A stretch of DNA of 64,000 nt from Atlantibacter sp. RC6 (GTDB lineage: Bacteria > Pseudomonadota > Gammaproteobacteria > Enterobacterales > Enterobacteriaceae): contig NZ_JACHZE010000002.1 of assembly GCF_014193285.1 (NCBI RefSeq), positions 1-64,000 of the forward strand. Reading direction: 5' to 3'. The notes beneath the pieces are model-generated. The model did no database searches. It worked only from the letters and a program-made list of their open reading frames with translations, and was not told the origin of the DNA. This document shows positions 20,968 through 33,220 of this stretch, one piece after another; the first letter of the stretch is position 1, and the number at the start of each line of letters is the position of its first letter. The translations under genes were made by a program, and so were the position numbers.

Positions 20968-21002
20968 CGGCCTGCGGCAATCCAGAGAATGCCAACAGGC
21001 CG
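20968..21002 (-). other. Stem-loop between lpxD and fabZ
   Basis: Arms CGGCCTG and CAGGCCG (7 bp, 21-base spacer) can fold in the 114-base gap between lpxD and fabZ. There is no T-tract, so a terminator is unlikely; a processing or stability element is possible. Confidence 0.4.
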
Positions 21003-21039
21003 ATTAACGTTGTCGCTTGCAGGCGCTAGCCAGGGAGCA

Positions 21040-22065
21040 TTAGTCTTCTTTAATGACTTTCCGCTCAACAGCTTTCAGGCGTTTATTCATTTCATCAATG
21101 TTCATTACCAACGCTGCTGTTTTACGCCAAACCTTATTAGGCTGTAGCGGAATACCTGAAGAGTACACGCCAGGCTCGGAAATAGGACGCATCACCATAC
21201 CCATACCGGTCACGGTGACTTTGTCGCAAATTTCCATATGACCGTTGATCACGCTGGCACCGCCAATCATGCAGTAACGACCAATTTTCAGGCTGCCCGC
21301 CATGATGACGCCGCCCGCAACTGCGGTATTGTCGCCAATCACGACGTTATGCGCAATCTGGCACTGGTTATCAATAATCACGCCGTTGCCGATAATCGTA
21401 TCATCCAGCGCGCCACGGTCGATGGTGGTGCAGGCGCCGATTTCAACGCGATCGCCAATAATAACCCGGCCAAGCTGGGGGATCTTAATCCAGTTACCAC
21501 GATCGTTAGCGTAGCCAAAACCATCCGCGCCGATCACGGTGCTGGACTGGATCAGGCACTGTTCGCCGATCTGGATCTCATGATAGATAGTGACATTCGC
21601 CCACAGACGCGAACCCGCGCCAATGCGTGAATTTTTACCCACGAAGCAACCCGCGCCGATAATGACGTTATCGCCCAGCTCTACGCCGGATTCGATTACC
21701 GCATTCGCGCCAACGGAGACGTTGTTGCCCAGCTTCGCGCTGGCGTCAATCACTGCGCTGGGTGCGATATTCTGCGCAGGCTGAGGCGTGGTATCAAGAA
21801 TTTGGGCCATACGCGCATAAGTCAGGTAGGGGTTTTTCACTACCAGCGCCGCGCTTTTGGCGAAAGGAAGATCGTCTGCGGTCATGACAACGGCAGACGC
21901 CTGGCATGCAGCCAGATGTTCACGGTAACGAGGGTTTACCATGAAGGTGATTTGCCCCTCACCCGCAGACTGCATTGAAGCAACGCCGGTGATGACGATA
22001 TCGCCATCACCGCGCAGCTCTGCATCCAACTGTTGGGCTAAATCAGCCAGTCGAATTGAAGGCAT
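21040..22065 (-). CDS. lpxD: UDP-3-O-acylglucosamine N-acyltransferase
   Basis: Third committed step of lipid A synthesis: adds the N-linked 3-hydroxymyristate to UDP-3-O-acyl-glucosamine. The 341-residue protein (E. coli 341) has an N-terminal uridine-binding domain (about 1-100), a left-handed beta-helix of hexapeptide repeats (about 105-300, e.g. [20 protein letters not shown]) with the catalytic histidine in [10 protein letters not shown] (near 239), and a C-terminal ACP-contacting helix. It starts 3 bases after the skp stop. Confidence 0.97.
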   Translation of the reverse strand: MPSIRLADLAQQLDAELRGDGDIVITGVASMQSAGEGQITFMVNPRYREHLAACQASAVVMTADDLPFAKSAALVVKNPYLTYARMAQILDTTPQPAQNIAPSAVIDASAKLGNNVSVGANAVIESGVELGDNVIIGAGCFVGKNSRIGAGSRLWANVTIYHEIQIGEQCLIQSSTVIGADGFGYANDRGNWIKIPQLGRVIIGDRVEIGACTTIDRGALDDTIIGNGVIIDNQCQIAHNVVIGDNTAVAGGVIMAGSLKIGRYCMIGGASVINGHMEICDKVTVTGMGMVMRPISEPGVYSSGIPLQPNKVWRKTAALVMNIDEMNKRLKAVERKVIKED

Positions 22066-22068
22066 TAC

Positions 22069-22563
22069 TTATTTAACCTGTTTCAGCACATCAGCGGTGA
22101 TGTCTTTCACATCGCTACCGTTGTAAACAACGGTATTGGCATCCAGCACCAGATCAACATCCTGATCGGCTGCAACTTTCTTCACTGCCGCCTGAATACG
22201 GGAAACCAGCTTGCCACGTTCTTCGTTAGAACGGCGCGCGCGGTCCTGCTCGAACTGCTGGGCTTTAGTCCCGAAAGCCTGGCGCTGAGCCATGATGTCT
22301 TTTTCCAGCTTAGAACGATCGCTCGCTTTCATTGTGGAACCATCACGCTGTAAACGCTGCATTTTGGCTTGCAGATCGCTTTCCTGACTTTGCAGTTCGC
22401 TGCCACGGCTTTTGAACTCATTTTCCAGCGTTTTAGATACGCCAGTATTCTGAGCAACCTGCTGAAACAGACTTTGCATGTTCACAACCGCAACTTTATC
22501 AGCCGCCTGAGCGGATGCTGCCATTGCTAAACCGAGACCTGCAGCACATAACCACTTTTTCAC
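22069..22563 (-). CDS. skp: Periplasmic chaperone Skp (OmpH)
   Basis: Trimeric jellyfish-shaped chaperone that carries unfolded outer-membrane proteins through the periplasm to the BAM complex. The 164-residue precursor (E. coli 161) has a Sec signal peptide ending in ASAQA at about residue 20. Long coiled-coil tentacles rich in Q, K, R and E span about 45-120, and the trimerisation body is split between the two ends. It lies between bamA and lpxD; the bamA-skp-lpxD-fabZ order is a known envelope-stress transcription unit. Confidence 0.96.
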   Translation of the reverse strand: MKKWLCAAGLGLAMAASAQAADKVAVVNMQSLFQQVAQNTGVSKTLENEFKSRGSELQSQESDLQAKMQRLQRDGSTMKASDRSKLEKDIMAQRQAFGTKAQQFEQDRARRSNEERGKLVSRIQAAVKKVAADQDVDLVLDANTVVYNGSDVKDITADVLKQVK

Positions 22564-22587
22564 AATAAACTCCTTACCATCCCATTA

Positions 22588-22638
22588 GTACCTGAAGGTA
22601 CCGTTCTTTGCGTGGCCTGGCGGGTGTAACACCCGCCA
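22588..22638 (-). other. Two tandem stem-loops between bamA and skp
   Basis: The bamA-skp gap holds a perfect 9-bp inverted repeat TGGCGGGTG/CACCCGCCA (22618-22638, 3-base loop) and a 6-bp repeat GTACCT/AGGTAC (22588-22601, 2-base loop). Neither is followed by a T-run on the minus strand. An mRNA stability or partial attenuation role would fit the different protein amounts needed for BamA and Skp; this is inference. Confidence 0.5.
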
Positions 22639-22682
22639 AAAGTCATCGCTACACTGCTAATGCATTCCTTCGCGTCAAACAA

Positions 22683-25079
22683 TTACCAGGTTTTACCGAT
22701 GTTAAACTGGAACTGTTCTGCACTGTCTCCATCATACTTTTTAAACGGCTGCGCATAAGAGAACACCAACGGACCCAACGGTGACATCCATTGCAACGCG
22801 ATACCCGCAGACATACGGATGTTGCCTGGATCGCTGTAGTCCGGAACGCCCGCCGCACGCATATCCGCGGTGTTGTCCCAGTTGGTATCCCACACAGTAC
22901 CCGCATCAACAAACAGCGAGGTACGTACCGAGTTCGCATATTTATCGCTGAGGAACGGCGTCGGGGTGATGAATTCCAGGCTGGCGACACCCATCGCGTT
23001 CCCACCTACCGCATCGTCAGATGAACAGTATGCGCTATTTTCGCAATTATCTTCGCCCGGACCTTTATAAACAGCTTTAGGACCGATGTTGTTCGACTGG
23101 AAACCACGTACGGTGCTGGAGCCGCCCGCATAGAAGTTTTCATAGAACGGCATCTCTTTGCCGCTCAGACCATCGCCATAACCCCAACGGGTACGTCCCA
23201 GAACCACCCACTTATGGTCATCATCAATCGGCACATAGGTTGCCGTATCGAGAGTGACTTTATAGAACTCGTTATCCGAGCCAGGGATGGTGACCTTACC
23301 GTTCAGGTTAACGCGCGAACCTTCAGTCGGGAAGAAACCGCGGTCCAGCTTGTTATAGGTCCAGCCGTAGTTGAAGGTGAAATCGTCGGCGGTAAAGCCA
23401 CGTTCGCTACCGTCTTTCTGACCGAGCGAATCAAGATAACGATCCATCGCAACCTGCGGCTGCATGTTAGACAGGTCGTTATGGACGTAGCCTAAGCCTG
23501 CGCGCAGCGTATTGTATTCGTTAATCGGGAAGCCCAGCGTGCCGTCTACACCATAACTTTTGTTGGTGTACGAGGACAGATCGGCGTCGTCCGCTTTAAA
23601 GTCATTATAGAAAATGCGTCCGCCAAGACTAACACCATCCACGGTGAAGTACGGGTTAGTGACGGAGAATTCAGAATAGGTCTGATAGTCGTTTTTGGTG
23701 CCGTTAATACCGACAGAATAGCCAGTACCTAACCAGTTATCCTGTTGCACACCCACCTGGAAGCTGACACCGCTTTCGGTACCGTAGCCCACACCGAAGT
23801 TGAAACTACCGGTGTTACGCTCTTTAACCTTATACACCACGTCAACCTGATCCGGCTGGCCCGGCACGCGTTGGGTGTCGGTGTCTACGGTTTCAAAGTA
23901 GCCCAGGCGATTCAAACGCTCTTTACCCTGATCAACCAGATCGCTGCCCAACCATGCGCCTTCCATCTGACGCATTTCACGGCGCAGCACTTCGTCTTTC
24001 GAGGTGTCGTTGCCTTCGAAACGGATTTTGCGCACGTAGAAGCGGTTACCCGAATCCACGTTTACATGCAGTTTGACCGTTTTGTCATTCTCGTTAATTT
24101 CAGGCTGGGTTTGCACGCGCGGGTAGGCGTAGCCGTAGCGACCAAGAAGCTTTTTAATGTCGTCTTCCATTTTGGTCACTTTGGTGCCGTTGTAGAGCTC
24201 GCCCGGCTGCATTTTGGTCAGTGTTTCAATTTCTGCGGAGTGGCCGGCCAGGTTGCCGCTCACTTCAACGCCGGAAATTTTGTACTGATCGCCTTCGGTG
24301 ACGTTAACGGTCACGTAGATGCTCTTCTTATCCGGCGTCAGGCTGACCTGAGTCGAATCAATGTTGAAGCGCGCATAGCCGCGATCCAGATAGTAGCTGC
24401 GCAGAGTTTCAAGGTCGCCCTGCAATTTTTGCTTCTGGTATTTACGGTCGCCCACCACGTTCCACCACGGTACTTCATCGCGCAGTTGGAAGTTGGAGAT
24501 CAGCTCTTCAGTGGTGAACGCATGGTTGCCCACGATGTTGATTTGCTGAATGGTGGCGGATACGCCTTCCTGGAAGACCAGTTTCAAATCCACGCGGTTA
24601 CGCGGCAGCGGGGTCACAACGGCTTTTACGCTGGCGCTGTATTTACCCACGCTGTAGTAGAAATCTTCGAGACCTTTTTCGATATCGGAAAGGGTCGTGC
24701 GGTCGAGAGATTCGCCGACGCGAACGCCAGAAGCCTCCAGGTTTTGCTTCAGCATATCGTCTTTAACCGACTTGTTGCCGGAGAACGTGATGCTGGCAAT
24801 GGTCGGCCGTTCTTTTACCTGAACAAGCAGCGTATCGCCGTCGCGCAGTACGCGGACGTCTTCAAAGTTGCCTGTGGCAAAGAGCGAACGGATCGTGTTA
24901 CTGATGTCTTCATCATTAACCGTATCACCGACGCGGACCGGCATGCTGAGGAGGGCCGCACCAACGGCGACTCGCTGCAGCCCTTCGAAATGAATATCTC
25001 TCACTACGAAACCGTCTGCACCGTATACAGTAGCGCTGCTGAACAGCAGCGACGCTATGAGCAATTTTTTAATCGCCAT
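22683..25079 (-). CDS. bamA: Outer-membrane protein assembly factor BamA
   Basis: Essential core of the BAM complex that folds beta-barrel proteins into the outer membrane. The 798-residue precursor (E. coli 810) has a signal peptide ending near TVYGA (residue 21). Five POTRA domains (about 22-420) are followed by a 16-strand Omp85 barrel with the conserved STVRGFQ segment of loop L6 (near 655). The C-terminus ends FNIGKTW, the beta-signal of the last strand. It follows rseP by 31 bases. RcsF, a BamA substrate, is encoded at 3.8 kb. Confidence 0.98.
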   Translation of the reverse strand: MAIKKLLIASLLFSSATVYGADGFVVRDIHFEGLQRVAVGAALLSMPVRVGDTVNDEDISNTIRSLFATGNFEDVRVLRDGDTLLVQVKERPTIASITFSGNKSVKDDMLKQNLEASGVRVGESLDRTTLSDIEKGLEDFYYSVGKYSASVKAVVTPLPRNRVDLKLVFQEGVSATIQQINIVGNHAFTTEELISNFQLRDEVPWWNVVGDRKYQKQKLQGDLETLRSYYLDRGYARFNIDSTQVSLTPDKKSIYVTVNVTEGDQYKISGVEVSGNLAGHSAEIETLTKMQPGELYNGTKVTKMEDDIKKLLGRYGYAYPRVQTQPEINENDKTVKLHVNVDSGNRFYVRKIRFEGNDTSKDEVLRREMRQMEGAWLGSDLVDQGKERLNRLGYFETVDTDTQRVPGQPDQVDVVYKVKERNTGSFNFGVGYGTESGVSFQVGVQQDNWLGTGYSVGINGTKNDYQTYSEFSVTNPYFTVDGVSLGGRIFYNDFKADDADLSSYTNKSYGVDGTLGFPINEYNTLRAGLGYVHNDLSNMQPQVAMDRYLDSLGQKDGSERGFTADDFTFNYGWTYNKLDRGFFPTEGSRVNLNGKVTIPGSDNEFYKVTLDTATYVPIDDDHKWVVLGRTRWGYGDGLSGKEMPFYENFYAGGSSTVRGFQSNNIGPKAVYKGPGEDNCENSAYCSSDDAVGGNAMGVASLEFITPTPFLSDKYANSVRTSLFVDAGTVWDTNWDNTADMRAAGVPDYSDPGNIRMSAGIALQWMSPLGPLVFSYAQPFKKYDGDSAEQFQFNIGKTW

Positions 25080-25110
25080 CGTTGTAATGCGCTCTTCCTA
25101 ACCTGGCTCT

Positions 25111-26463
25111 CTATAACCGAGAGAAATCATTGAAAAGTGCAAGCCCCATTAACAGCACCAGCAAAATCGAGCCAATGCGATAACTAAAGTCTTGAACTCG
25201 CTCGGAAACCGGCCCGCCCTTTAGCTTCTCTATCGCTAAAAAAAGCAAATGCCCACCGTCCAATACGGGTAACGGGAACAGGTTGATTATCCCTAAGTTC
25301 ACGCTTATCAGCGCCAAGAACATCAGGTAATAGATCAACCCATACTCCGCTGACATCCCTGCCCCTTGAGCAATCGAAATTGGCCCACTGAGGTTGTTCA
25401 GTTTGACATCACCGGTTATCAATTTCCCCAGCATATTGACCGTCAACTTCATCAACTGCCAGGTTTTATCCGTGGCTTCGATGATAGCGGCAAACGGCCC
25501 ATACTGGCGCACTGTTTTATACTCATCTGGCAGCGGGATCACTTTCGGCACCACGCCGGCAAACCCTTCCGCCTTCCCGTCACCGGCTTTTGTATCCGGA
25601 ATCAGGGTTACTGACAAGGGATTCCCTTGCCGTTCAATCTCTACCGCCAACTTCCGCGCCGGGTTGTCGCGCACCAGCGTGACGAAAGCCATCCAGTTCG
25701 CCAGCGGCTGACCATCGACTTTAACGATCCTGTCGCCTGCTTGCAAACCCGCTTTGCTGGCGGCTGAATCAGCCTGGACTTCAGCCAGCACCGGTTCAAT
25801 CTTCGGTCCGTAGGGTCTGATGCCTAAAGAGGCCACCGGATCTTCTTTATCAGGCTCAAAATGCCAGTTCTTGAGATCCAGCGTTTTATTGGTTTGTTGC
25901 GTACTGCCGAACGGCCCCACACCCAACGTCACGCTGTCATCGCCGATTTTCGCCACCAGCTCAAGACGAACGCTATCCCAGTCAGGCGTTTCGATACCCT
26001 CAACGGATTTAAGTTCCATGCCAGGCGCAATTTGTGCCTGCGCCGCGATGGAGTTGGGCGTTATTTCACCAATTACTGGCTTAACGCTGGGAATACCGAT
26101 CATGAAAACCAGCCAATAAGCGACGATAGCAAACAGGAAGTTGGCTATCGGACCTGCGGCAATGATCGCCGCGCGCTGGCCGACGGTTTTGTTATTGAAT
26201 GCCTGGTGGCGCATTTCCGGAATTACCGTTTCAACGCGCTCATCCAGCATTTTGACATATCCCCCAAGAGGGATAACGGCGATAACGTATTCTGTGCCCT
26301 GGCGGTCGGTGCGCCGCCACAGGGCTTTACCAAAACCGATGGAGAAGCGTTCAACACGAACGCCCGCCTTGCGAGCCACCCAGAAATGGCCAAACTCATG
26401 CACGGTAATAAGAACACCCAGCGCGATGATGAAAGCGGCCAAATTCCAGAGAATGCTCAGCAT
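25111..26463 (-). CDS. rseP: Site-2 zinc metalloprotease RseP (sigma-E regulator protease)
   Basis: Inner-membrane S2P protease that makes the second cut in the anti-sigma factor RseA, releasing sigma-E, and clears remnant signal peptides. The protein is 450 residues as in E. coli. The zinc motif HEFGH is at 22-26 in the first membrane helix, two PDZ domains occupy about 115-310, and the third zinc ligand lies in LPVLDGGH (about D402) in the third helix. It is 11 bases after cdsA. The sigma-E target degP is also in this window. Confidence 0.97.
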   Translation of the reverse strand: MLSILWNLAAFIIALGVLITVHEFGHFWVARKAGVRVERFSIGFGKALWRRTDRQGTEYVIAVIPLGGYVKMLDERVETVIPEMRHQAFNNKTVGQRAAIIAAGPIANFLFAIVAYWLVFMIGIPSVKPVIGEITPNSIAAQAQIAPGMELKSVEGIETPDWDSVRLELVAKIGDDSVTLGVGPFGSTQQTNKTLDLKNWHFEPDKEDPVASLGIRPYGPKIEPVLAEVQADSAASKAGLQAGDRIVKVDGQPLANWMAFVTLVRDNPARKLAVEIERQGNPLSVTLIPDTKAGDGKAEGFAGVVPKVIPLPDEYKTVRQYGPFAAIIEATDKTWQLMKLTVNMLGKLITGDVKLNNLSGPISIAQGAGMSAEYGLIYYLMFLALISVNLGIINLFPLPVLDGGHLLFLAIEKLKGGPVSERVQDFSYRIGSILLVLLMGLALFNDFSRL

Positions 26464-26474
26464 AAATTATTCCG

Positions 26475-27332
26475 TTAAATCGTTCTGAAAACTAACAGCA
26501 TCAGACACGCGAACACCGGCACGGCAGCCGTCAGGCTGTCGATACGATCGAGGATACCGCCGTGGCCGGGTATAAGATTCCCACTATCCTTAATACCCGC
26601 TTCGCGTTTAAACATACTTTCGGTGAGGTCGCCCAGCACCGAAGCCAGCGCGGCAACCACAGAGCATATCAGCAAGGTTGACGGCGCGACTTCAAGATTC
26701 ACCACCACGCCGTAAATCCAGGAAATCACCGCGGCGGTAAACAGGCCGCCAATAAAGCCCTGCCAGGTTTTACCGGGCGAAACCTTTGGCGCAAGCTTAT
26801 GTTTACCAAATAATTTACCGAACATGTAAGCGCCGGAATCCGCGCCCCACACCAGAATCATCACATACAGCAGCCAGATGGCGCCGTAGTAATGATTGGC
26901 GTCGTAATGCCAGCCGCGCAGCGCCACCATGCCCCAGAAAAAAGGCACGATAGTCATTAAACCAAACGCCAGACGCAAGGCTTTAGAATTGCGCCAGAAA
27001 GCGGCGGAAGCCGGATAAAAAAGCACCAGCAACAAGGCGGCAAGCCACCAGAAAAGAGACAGCCACAACGCGCCCTCGACAACCGCGATATCGACGCCAT
27101 AGTGATATTCGGGCAGCGTGAACAGCATCAGCGCAAGCAGCAGGCCACAAAGCACCGCCAGCCACACCCGTTGAGTACGGTTAACAAACCCGCTCAGTTG
27201 CCCCCACTCCCAGGCTGCCAGCATGCACACCACCAGAGTAGTGATGGCGAAGCCAATCAGCGGCAAGAAGAACAGTGCGGCAATGACGACCGGAATTAAA
27301 ATGAAAGCAGAAATCAGGCGATACTTCAGCAA
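26475..27332 (-). CDS. cdsA: Phosphatidate cytidylyltransferase
   Basis: Makes CDP-diacylglycerol from phosphatidate and CTP, the branch point for all phospholipids. The 285-residue protein is an integral membrane enzyme with about eight hydrophobic segments. The family signature SMFKREAGIKDSGNLIPGHG, followed by GILDRIDS, lies near residues 235-260. It is 12 bases downstream of uppS, giving a uppS-cdsA-rseP-bamA unit. Confidence 0.97.
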   Translation of the reverse strand: MLKYRLISAFILIPVVIAALFFLPLIGFAITTLVVCMLAAWEWGQLSGFVNRTQRVWLAVLCGLLLALMLFTLPEYHYGVDIAVVEGALWLSLFWWLAALLLVLFYPASAAFWRNSKALRLAFGLMTIVPFFWGMVALRGWHYDANHYYGAIWLLYVMILVWGADSGAYMFGKLFGKHKLAPKVSPGKTWQGFIGGLFTAAVISWIYGVVVNLEVAPSTLLICSVVAALASVLGDLTESMFKREAGIKDSGNLIPGHGGILDRIDSLTAAVPVFACLMLLVFRTI

Positions 27333-27344
27333 AAGCTACCCCCA

Positions 27345-28103
27345 TCAGGCTTCATTGTCACCGGACACAGTCCCACCAAATCGACGCTCACGATTGGCAA
27401 AGGCATTCAATGCACCTTCAAAGTCTTGTTCATCAAAATCAGGCCAAAGAACATCGGTAAAATAAAGTTCTGCATAGGCGATCTGCCAAATCAGAAAGTT
27501 ACTGATACGATGCTCTCCCCCTGTCCTAATCACTAAATCTACGGGAGCCAGCTCATGCATGCAGATCTGCTCGCTGAGCAAATCTTCGCTAATCTGATCC
27601 GGGCGCAATAGCCCTTCCTGCACTTGCTCAGCTAAACGCCGCACTCCCTGAATAATATCCCAACGTCCGCCATAATTCGCGGCGATGTTGAGCGTAAGGC
27701 CGGTATTTTTACTGGTTAAGGCTTCGGCTTTATGAATACGCTCTTGCAAACGGGTATTGAATCGACTGATATCGCCAATGATGCGCAGCCGGACGTTATG
27801 ACGATGTAAGTTCTTGACTTCACTATCTAACGCCCAGACAAACAGCTCCATTAAGGCGCTAACTTCCTGAGCCGGTCGATTCCAGTTTTCACTGCTGAAT
27901 GCATACAGAGTCAGCGCATCGATACCATGATTTGCAGCAAACGAAACGGCGCGGCGAACCGACTTCGCCCCCGCTTTATGGCCAAAGGCGCGGATTTTTC
28001 CTTGCCGTTTCGCCCAGCGCCCGTTGCCATCCATAATAATAGCGACATGGCGGGCCCCGGAAGCAGGCAGATTTTCGTTTACTGGTTGATTCGCAGACAA
28101 CAT
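27345..28103 (-). CDS. uppS: Undecaprenyl diphosphate synthase
   Basis: cis-Prenyltransferase that adds eight isopentenyl units to farnesyl diphosphate, giving the C55 lipid carrier for peptidoglycan and O-antigen. The protein has 252 residues (E. coli 253). The catalytic aspartate is D25 in MDGNGRW, and [14 protein letters not shown]-type diphosphate-binding residues lie near 190-205. I chose the ATG giving [10 protein letters not shown] by similarity; 27 upstream in-frame codons are not conserved. Dxr, earlier in the same isoprenoid route, is encoded upstream. Confidence 0.96.
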   Translation of the reverse strand: MLSANQPVNENLPASGARHVAIIMDGNGRWAKRQGKIRAFGHKAGAKSVRRAVSFAANHGIDALTLYAFSSENWNRPAQEVSALMELFVWALDSEVKNLHRHNVRLRIIGDISRFNTRLQERIHKAEALTSKNTGLTLNIAANYGGRWDIIQGVRRLAEQVQEGLLRPDQISEDLLSEQICMHELAPVDLVIRTGGEHRISNFLIWQIAYAELYFTDVLWPDFDEQDFEGALNAFANRERRFGGTVSGDNEA

Positions 28104-28163
28104 AACGCGTTCTTTTTCCCCGATAAGGAGTAAACGGTACTCAGAAATACTGAAGCCTCTACA

Positions 28164-28188
28164 CAAAAACGCCGTGTTTACCACGGCG
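28164..28188 (-). terminator. dxr terminator
   Basis: On the minus strand CGCCGTG, loop GTAAA, CACGGCG is followed by TTTTTGTG. It lies between dxr and uppS, so uppS-cdsA-rseP-bamA probably has its own promoter in the remaining gap. Confidence 0.85.
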
Positions 28189-28291
28189 AACCCGGCCTTG
28201 ATAGCCTTTTACCCCCAGTTAGGGTGGCGCAGACTATATCACTGAAGCCAGACGCTAACAAATAACATGGCTTTTGTGGGATGAATAATCA

Positions 28292-29488
28292 TCAGCTTGC
28301 GAAGCGCATCACTTCCTGATGCGCAACCTTGCGCGCTTCCTCATCAACGGCTAATACCTCGTCCACCGAGCGTGGTTCAGACAAGATCATCATGCCTAAT
28401 ACCTGGGCATTCAGCGCAGCAATGTCAGTGAAACGGATCTGCTGATCGAGGAAGGCCTGAACGGTAATTTCATTCGCAGCATTCAGGGCGGTGGTTGCCG
28501 CCTGGCCTTGTTCAAACGCGTCCATCGCCAGCTTCAGGCACGGGTAGCGCTGGTAGTCTGGCTCAATAAAGCTCAACGGGCCCGCTTTACAGAAATCCAG
28601 CGGTTTCACCCCGGAGCTCACACGCGCCGGCCAGGCCATAGTATGGGCGATAGGCGTACGCATATCCGGTTCACCCAGCTGTGCGAGTACGCTGCCATCC
28701 ACATAGCGAACCATTGAATGAATCACGGACTGAGGATGAATCAACACTTCCATACGGCTGGCTGGCGCATTGAAAAGCCAGCGGGCTTCAATATATTCGA
28801 GACCTTTGTTCATCATCGTGGCGGAATCGACGGAGATTTTACGCCCCATCGACCAGTTCGGATGCCGACAGGCTTGATCCGGCGTCATACCCGCCAGTTC
28901 AGCCAGTGCGGTCTCGCGAAAAGGTCCGCCCGACCCGGTGAGGATAATCGACGAAATGCCGTTTTCCTCAAGGTCAGCGTACCCCAGCTGACGCTGGATT
29001 GTTTCCGGTAAACTCTGAAAAATAGCGTTATGCTCGCTGTCTACCGGCAGAAGGCGGGCGCCGCTTTGCTTCACGGCATCCATAAACAGACGGCCACAGG
29101 TGACGAGTGATTCTTTATTGGCCAGCAGGATCTGTTTACCGGCGCGAATAGCGGCAAGCGTGGGCAATAATCCCGCCGCGCCGACAATCGCCGCCATAAC
29201 CTGGTCGACGTCATCGAGCGCCGCCATATCGCAGGCCGCCTGCCGTCCGGAAAGCACCTCGGTCGCACTCCCCTTTTCACGCAGCAACGATTTCAGCGCC
29301 GAGGCGCTGGCGTCGTCATCCATCACCGCAAAACGCGGAGTGAATTCGAGGCACTGCTCAGCCATGCGCGTTACGTTTTTGCCCGCCACCAGCGCGGTGA
29401 CGACATACTGTTGTGGATTGTGGCGAACAACGTCAAGTGTGCTGCAACCGATAGATCCGGTAGAGCCAAGAATGGTCAAATGCTTCAT
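28292..29488 (-). CDS. dxr: 1-deoxy-D-xylulose-5-phosphate reductoisomerase
   Basis: Second step of the MEP isoprenoid pathway: converts DXP to 2-C-methyl-D-erythritol 4-phosphate with NADPH. The 398-residue protein (E. coli 398) has the NADPH-binding GSTGSIG at 8-14, the metal/substrate motif [11 protein letters not shown] near 148-158 and the flexible loop SGGPFRE and [18 protein letters not shown] near 185-235. It lies downstream of frr, with the frr terminator between. Confidence 0.97.
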   Translation of the reverse strand: MKHLTILGSTGSIGCSTLDVVRHNPQQYVVTALVAGKNVTRMAEQCLEFTPRFAVMDDDASASALKSLLREKGSATEVLSGRQAACDMAALDDVDQVMAAIVGAAGLLPTLAAIRAGKQILLANKESLVTCGRLFMDAVKQSGARLLPVDSEHNAIFQSLPETIQRQLGYADLEENGISSIILTGSGGPFRETALAELAGMTPDQACRHPNWSMGRKISVDSATMMNKGLEYIEARWLFNAPASRMEVLIHPQSVIHSMVRYVDGSVLAQLGEPDMRTPIAHTMAWPARVSSGVKPLDFCKAGPLSFIEPDYQRYPCLKLAMDAFEQGQAATTALNAANEITVQAFLDQQIRFTDIAALNAQVLGMMILSEPRSVDEVLAVDEEARKVAHQEVMRFAS

Positions 29489-29549
29489 CAGGCGCTCGGT
29501 GAGGAAAAGGGAAAAGTCATCACGCGTTTCAGGCGTGGATTAAATGCAA

Positions 29550-29594
29550 AACGCCGTAAGAAAACACCGCTAAGCGGCTTTCCTGTACGGCGTT
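29550..29594 (-). terminator. frr terminator (nested hairpins)
   Basis: An outer 9-bp repeat AACGCCGTA/TACGGCGTT (29550-29558 and 29586-29594) encloses a small GCCGC-TTA-GCGGT hairpin. On the minus strand the inner one is followed by GTTTTC and the outer by TTTGC. Either could stop transcription after frr. Confidence 0.65.
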
Positions 29595-29613
29595 CACATT
29601 CGCAAGGCGAGAA

Positions 29614-30171
29614 TTAGAACTGCATTAACTCAGTTTCTTTCTCTGCCAGCGCGGCATCTACTTTCTTGATAGCGGCATCAGTCGCTTTCTGAACGTCGTC
29701 CTGGGAGCGGCGGTCATCATCTTCGCTGATTTCTTTATCTTTCAGCAGCGCTTTTACTTTATCGTTAGCGTCACGACGCACGTTACGCACCGCAACACGC
29801 GCCTGTTCAGCTTCGCCGCGCACTACTTTGATCAGATCTTTACGGCGTTCTTCGGTCAGCGGAGGCAGTGGAACACGGATATCAGAACCCGCAGAACTTG
29901 GGTTCAGACCGAGGTCAGACGCCATAATCGCTTTCTCAACCGCCGGGCCCATCGAACGATCAAATACGTTGATCTTCAGCGTGCGGGTGTCTTCTACCGT
30001 CACGCTCGCCAGCTGACGCAGCGGCGTTGGCGTGCCGTAGTATTCAACGATAATACCATCCAGCAGGCTTGGGGAAGCACGGCCAGTACGGATTTTGCTG
30101 ATTTGGTTTTTGAATGCTTCGACGCATTTTTCCATACGCACTTCAGCATCTTTTTTGATTTCGCTAATCAC
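29614..30171 (-). CDS. frr: Ribosome recycling factor
   Basis: With EF-G, splits post-termination 70S complexes so that subunits can start again. The 185-residue protein (E. coli 185) is a tRNA-shaped molecule: a three-helix bundle (about 1-30 and 105-185) and a small beta domain (about 31-104, with [15 protein letters not shown]). I chose the GTG start giving [13 protein letters not shown], which matches E. coli; upstream in-frame residues are not conserved. Confidence 0.97.
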   Translation of the reverse strand: MISEIKKDAEVRMEKCVEAFKNQISKIRTGRASPSLLDGIIVEYYGTPTPLRQLASVTVEDTRTLKINVFDRSMGPAVEKAIMASDLGLNPSSAGSDIRVPLPPLTEERRKDLIKVVRGEAEQARVAVRNVRRDANDKVKALLKDKEISEDDDRRSQDDVQKATDAAIKKVDAALAEKETELMQF

Positions 30172-30340
30172 GTTACGAGTCCTTGAAAACTGATAGTTGG
30201 GCAGGCCACACACGCTCGCCTGACGACGTGAAACGCAGTGTGATAAGTATAGCCCGATTAATTCATGGCACCCGGCAGATAATCCGCCAACTGAACCGAC
30301 AATGAAACGGAATTTTACCCCGAATTGTCGCTTACGGAAA

Positions 30341-31066
30341 TTATTCCGTGATTAATGTGCCTTCTTTTTCGCCCATCACAACCCGACGCAGCGCGCCCGG
30401 CTTGTTCATATTAAACACGCGGATCGGCATTTTGTGGTCACGGGCCAGGGTAAACGCCGCTAAATCCATGACTTTCAATTCTTTTTCCAGCACTTCCTGA
30501 TAGCTCAATTGATCGTACAGGGTTGCTGTCGGATCTTTCATCGGATCGGCGGAGAACACGCCGTCCACTTTGGTGGCTTTCAGCACCACGTCGGCTTCGA
30601 TTTCGATGCCGCGCAGGCAGGCTGCGGAATCGGTGGTGAAGAAAGGATTGCCGGTCCCCGCAGAGAGGATCACCACGCGGTTGTTGCGCAGCAGGCTGAT
30701 CGCCTCCGCCCAGCTGTAGTTATCGCACACGCCGTTCAGCGGGATGGCCGACATCAGGCGCGCGTTAACATAGGCGCGGTGCAGCGCATCACGCATCGCC
30801 AGGCCATTCATCACGGTCGCCAGCATCCCCATATGGTCGCCGACCACGCGGTTCATCCCCGCTTTCGCCAGGCCTGCGCCACGGAACAGGTTACCGCCGC
30901 CAATCACCACCCCAACCTGAATACCGAGTTCAACCAGCTCTTTAATTTCCTGAGCCATGCGATCCAGTATGCTCGCATCAATACCGAAGCCTTCCGCACC
31001 TTGCAGTGCTTCGCCACTCAGTTTGAGCAGAATGCGTTTATAGACGGGTTTTGCATTGGTAGCCAT
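30341..31066 (-). CDS. pyrH: UMP kinase
   Basis: Phosphorylates UMP to UDP with ATP; hexameric, activated by GTP and inhibited by UTP. The protein has 241 residues, the E. coli length, of the amino-acid-kinase fold rather than the NMP-kinase fold. It has N-terminal [14 protein letters not shown], the [15 protein letters not shown] loop near 55-70 and [18 protein letters not shown] near 140-160. It sits between tsf and frr in the conserved rpsB-tsf-pyrH-frr order. Confidence 0.97.
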   Translation of the reverse strand: MATNAKPVYKRILLKLSGEALQGAEGFGIDASILDRMAQEIKELVELGIQVGVVIGGGNLFRGAGLAKAGMNRVVGDHMGMLATVMNGLAMRDALHRAYVNARLMSAIPLNGVCDNYSWAEAISLLRNNRVVILSAGTGNPFFTTDSAACLRGIEIEADVVLKATKVDGVFSADPMKDPTATLYDQLSYQEVLEKELKVMDLAAFTLARDHKMPIRVFNMNKPGALRRVVMGEKEGTLITE

Positions 31067-31169
31067 GTTTCTTTCCTGGAACTGTCAACGAATGGGATGG
31101 TTTGGAGACGACATGATATGCCGCTTTTCAGTTCGCGCGCATTGGGAGCAAACTGAATGTTCAACTGAT

Positions 31170-31195
31170 AAAACAGAGCCGCCCTCAGGCGGCTC
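31170..31195 (-). terminator. rpsB-tsf terminator
   Basis: An 8-bp stem GAGCCGCC/GGCGGCTC with a 4-base loop follows the tsf stop on the minus strand; the downstream tract is short (TGTTTTA). Confidence 0.75.
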
Positions 31196-31204
31196 CTTAC
31201 TGCA

Positions 31205-32056
31205 TTAAGACTGCTTGGACATTGCAGCAACTTCTGCTGCGAAGTCAGTCTCAACTTTCTCGATGCCTTCGCCCACTTCGAAGCGGATGAAGCCAGTCAC
31301 GTCAGCGTTGTGCTCTTTCAGCAGCTGAGCAACGGATTTGCTCGGATCCATTACGAAAGGCTGGCCAGTCAGAGAAACTTCGCCGGTGAATTTCTTCATG
31401 CGGCCTTCAACCATTTTCTCTGCGATTTCTTTCGGCTTGCCAGACTGCATAGCGATGTCCAGCTGAACCTGGTACTCTTTTTCTACCACTTCAGCAGACA
31501 CGTCTTCCGGCTTAACGAATTCCGGCTTGCTTGCAGCGATGTGCATAGCCAGCTGTTTAACCAGCTCTTCGTCAGCGCCTTTCGCAGCAACCAGAACGCC
31601 GATACGCGCGCCGTGCTGGTAAGAACCCAGAACGTCGCCTTCCAGGGAAGCCACGCGACGGATGTTGATGTTCTCGCCGATTTTCGCAACCAGAGCAACA
31701 CGCTCTTCTTCGAACTGTGCTTTCAGAACTTCAACGTCAGTGATTTTGCCAGCAACCGCTGCGTCCAGAACTTTGTTCGCGAACGCCTGGAAACCACCGT
31801 CTTTAGCAACGAAGTCAGTCTGGCAGTTAACTTCCAGAATGATGCCGTAGTTGCCGTCGATCTTGGTGATGATCACGCCGTCAGCGGCAACGTTGCCTGC
31901 TTTCTTAGCGGCTTTGATCGCGCCGGATTTACGCATGTTTTCGATTGCCAGCTCGATGTCGCCGTTCGCTTCAGTCAGCGCTTTTTTGCAATCCATCATG
32001 CCTGCGCCAGTACGCTCACGCAGCTCTTTTACCAGGGATGCGGTAATTTCAGCCAT
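31205..32056 (-). CDS. tsf: Translation elongation factor Ts
   Basis: Guanine-nucleotide exchange factor that reloads EF-Tu with GTP. The protein has 283 residues as in E. coli. It has an N-terminal UBA-like domain (about 1-55, [19 protein letters not shown]) and the TDFVAKD motif near 80-86, whose D and F pry open the EF-Tu magnesium site. The two core subdomains and a coiled-coil follow. It is cotranscribed with rpsB, with an attenuating hairpin between them. Confidence 0.98.
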   Translation of the reverse strand: MAEITASLVKELRERTGAGMMDCKKALTEANGDIELAIENMRKSGAIKAAKKAGNVAADGVIITKIDGNYGIILEVNCQTDFVAKDGGFQAFANKVLDAAVAGKITDVEVLKAQFEEERVALVAKIGENINIRRVASLEGDVLGSYQHGARIGVLVAAKGADEELVKQLAMHIAASKPEFVKPEDVSAEVVEKEYQVQLDIAMQSGKPKEIAEKMVEGRMKKFTGEVSLTGQPFVMDPSKSVAQLLKEHNADVTGFIRFEVGEGIEKVETDFAAEVAAMSKQS

Positions 32057-32116
32057 TCTTAAATCCTCGGGAGATTTGATCTACCCGGCGGCTAACGCCA
32101 GGCAAATATAAAAGAG

Positions 32117-32140
32117 AAAAAGGGGCCATAAAAAGGCCCC
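32117..32140 (-). terminator. rpsB-tsf intergenic attenuator
   Basis: On the minus strand GGGGCC, seven-base loop, GGCCCC is followed by TTTTT and then CTCTTTT. A partial terminator between rpsB and tsf is known in E. coli, and this hairpin is in the same place. It would lower tsf relative to rpsB. Confidence 0.75.
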
Positions 32141-32175
32141 TATCTATACACGGTCAAATAAGGGCTAAAACCTTA

Positions 32176-33117
<942 letters not shown>

Positions 33118-33220
33118 TTAGCCAGATTAAATCTCAATTTGGCTCAGCCCTGCCGCCCTGTTAACATTGTTATTACTTGCTTAAATCTTGTCGACGTAAC
33201 GACATTAGCGGACGTTATTC

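Noticed and set aside
23745-25133. A 462-codon frame opposite bamA
   Set aside because: Fully antisense to the POTRA-coding half of bamA, with no ribosome site or recognisable domain.
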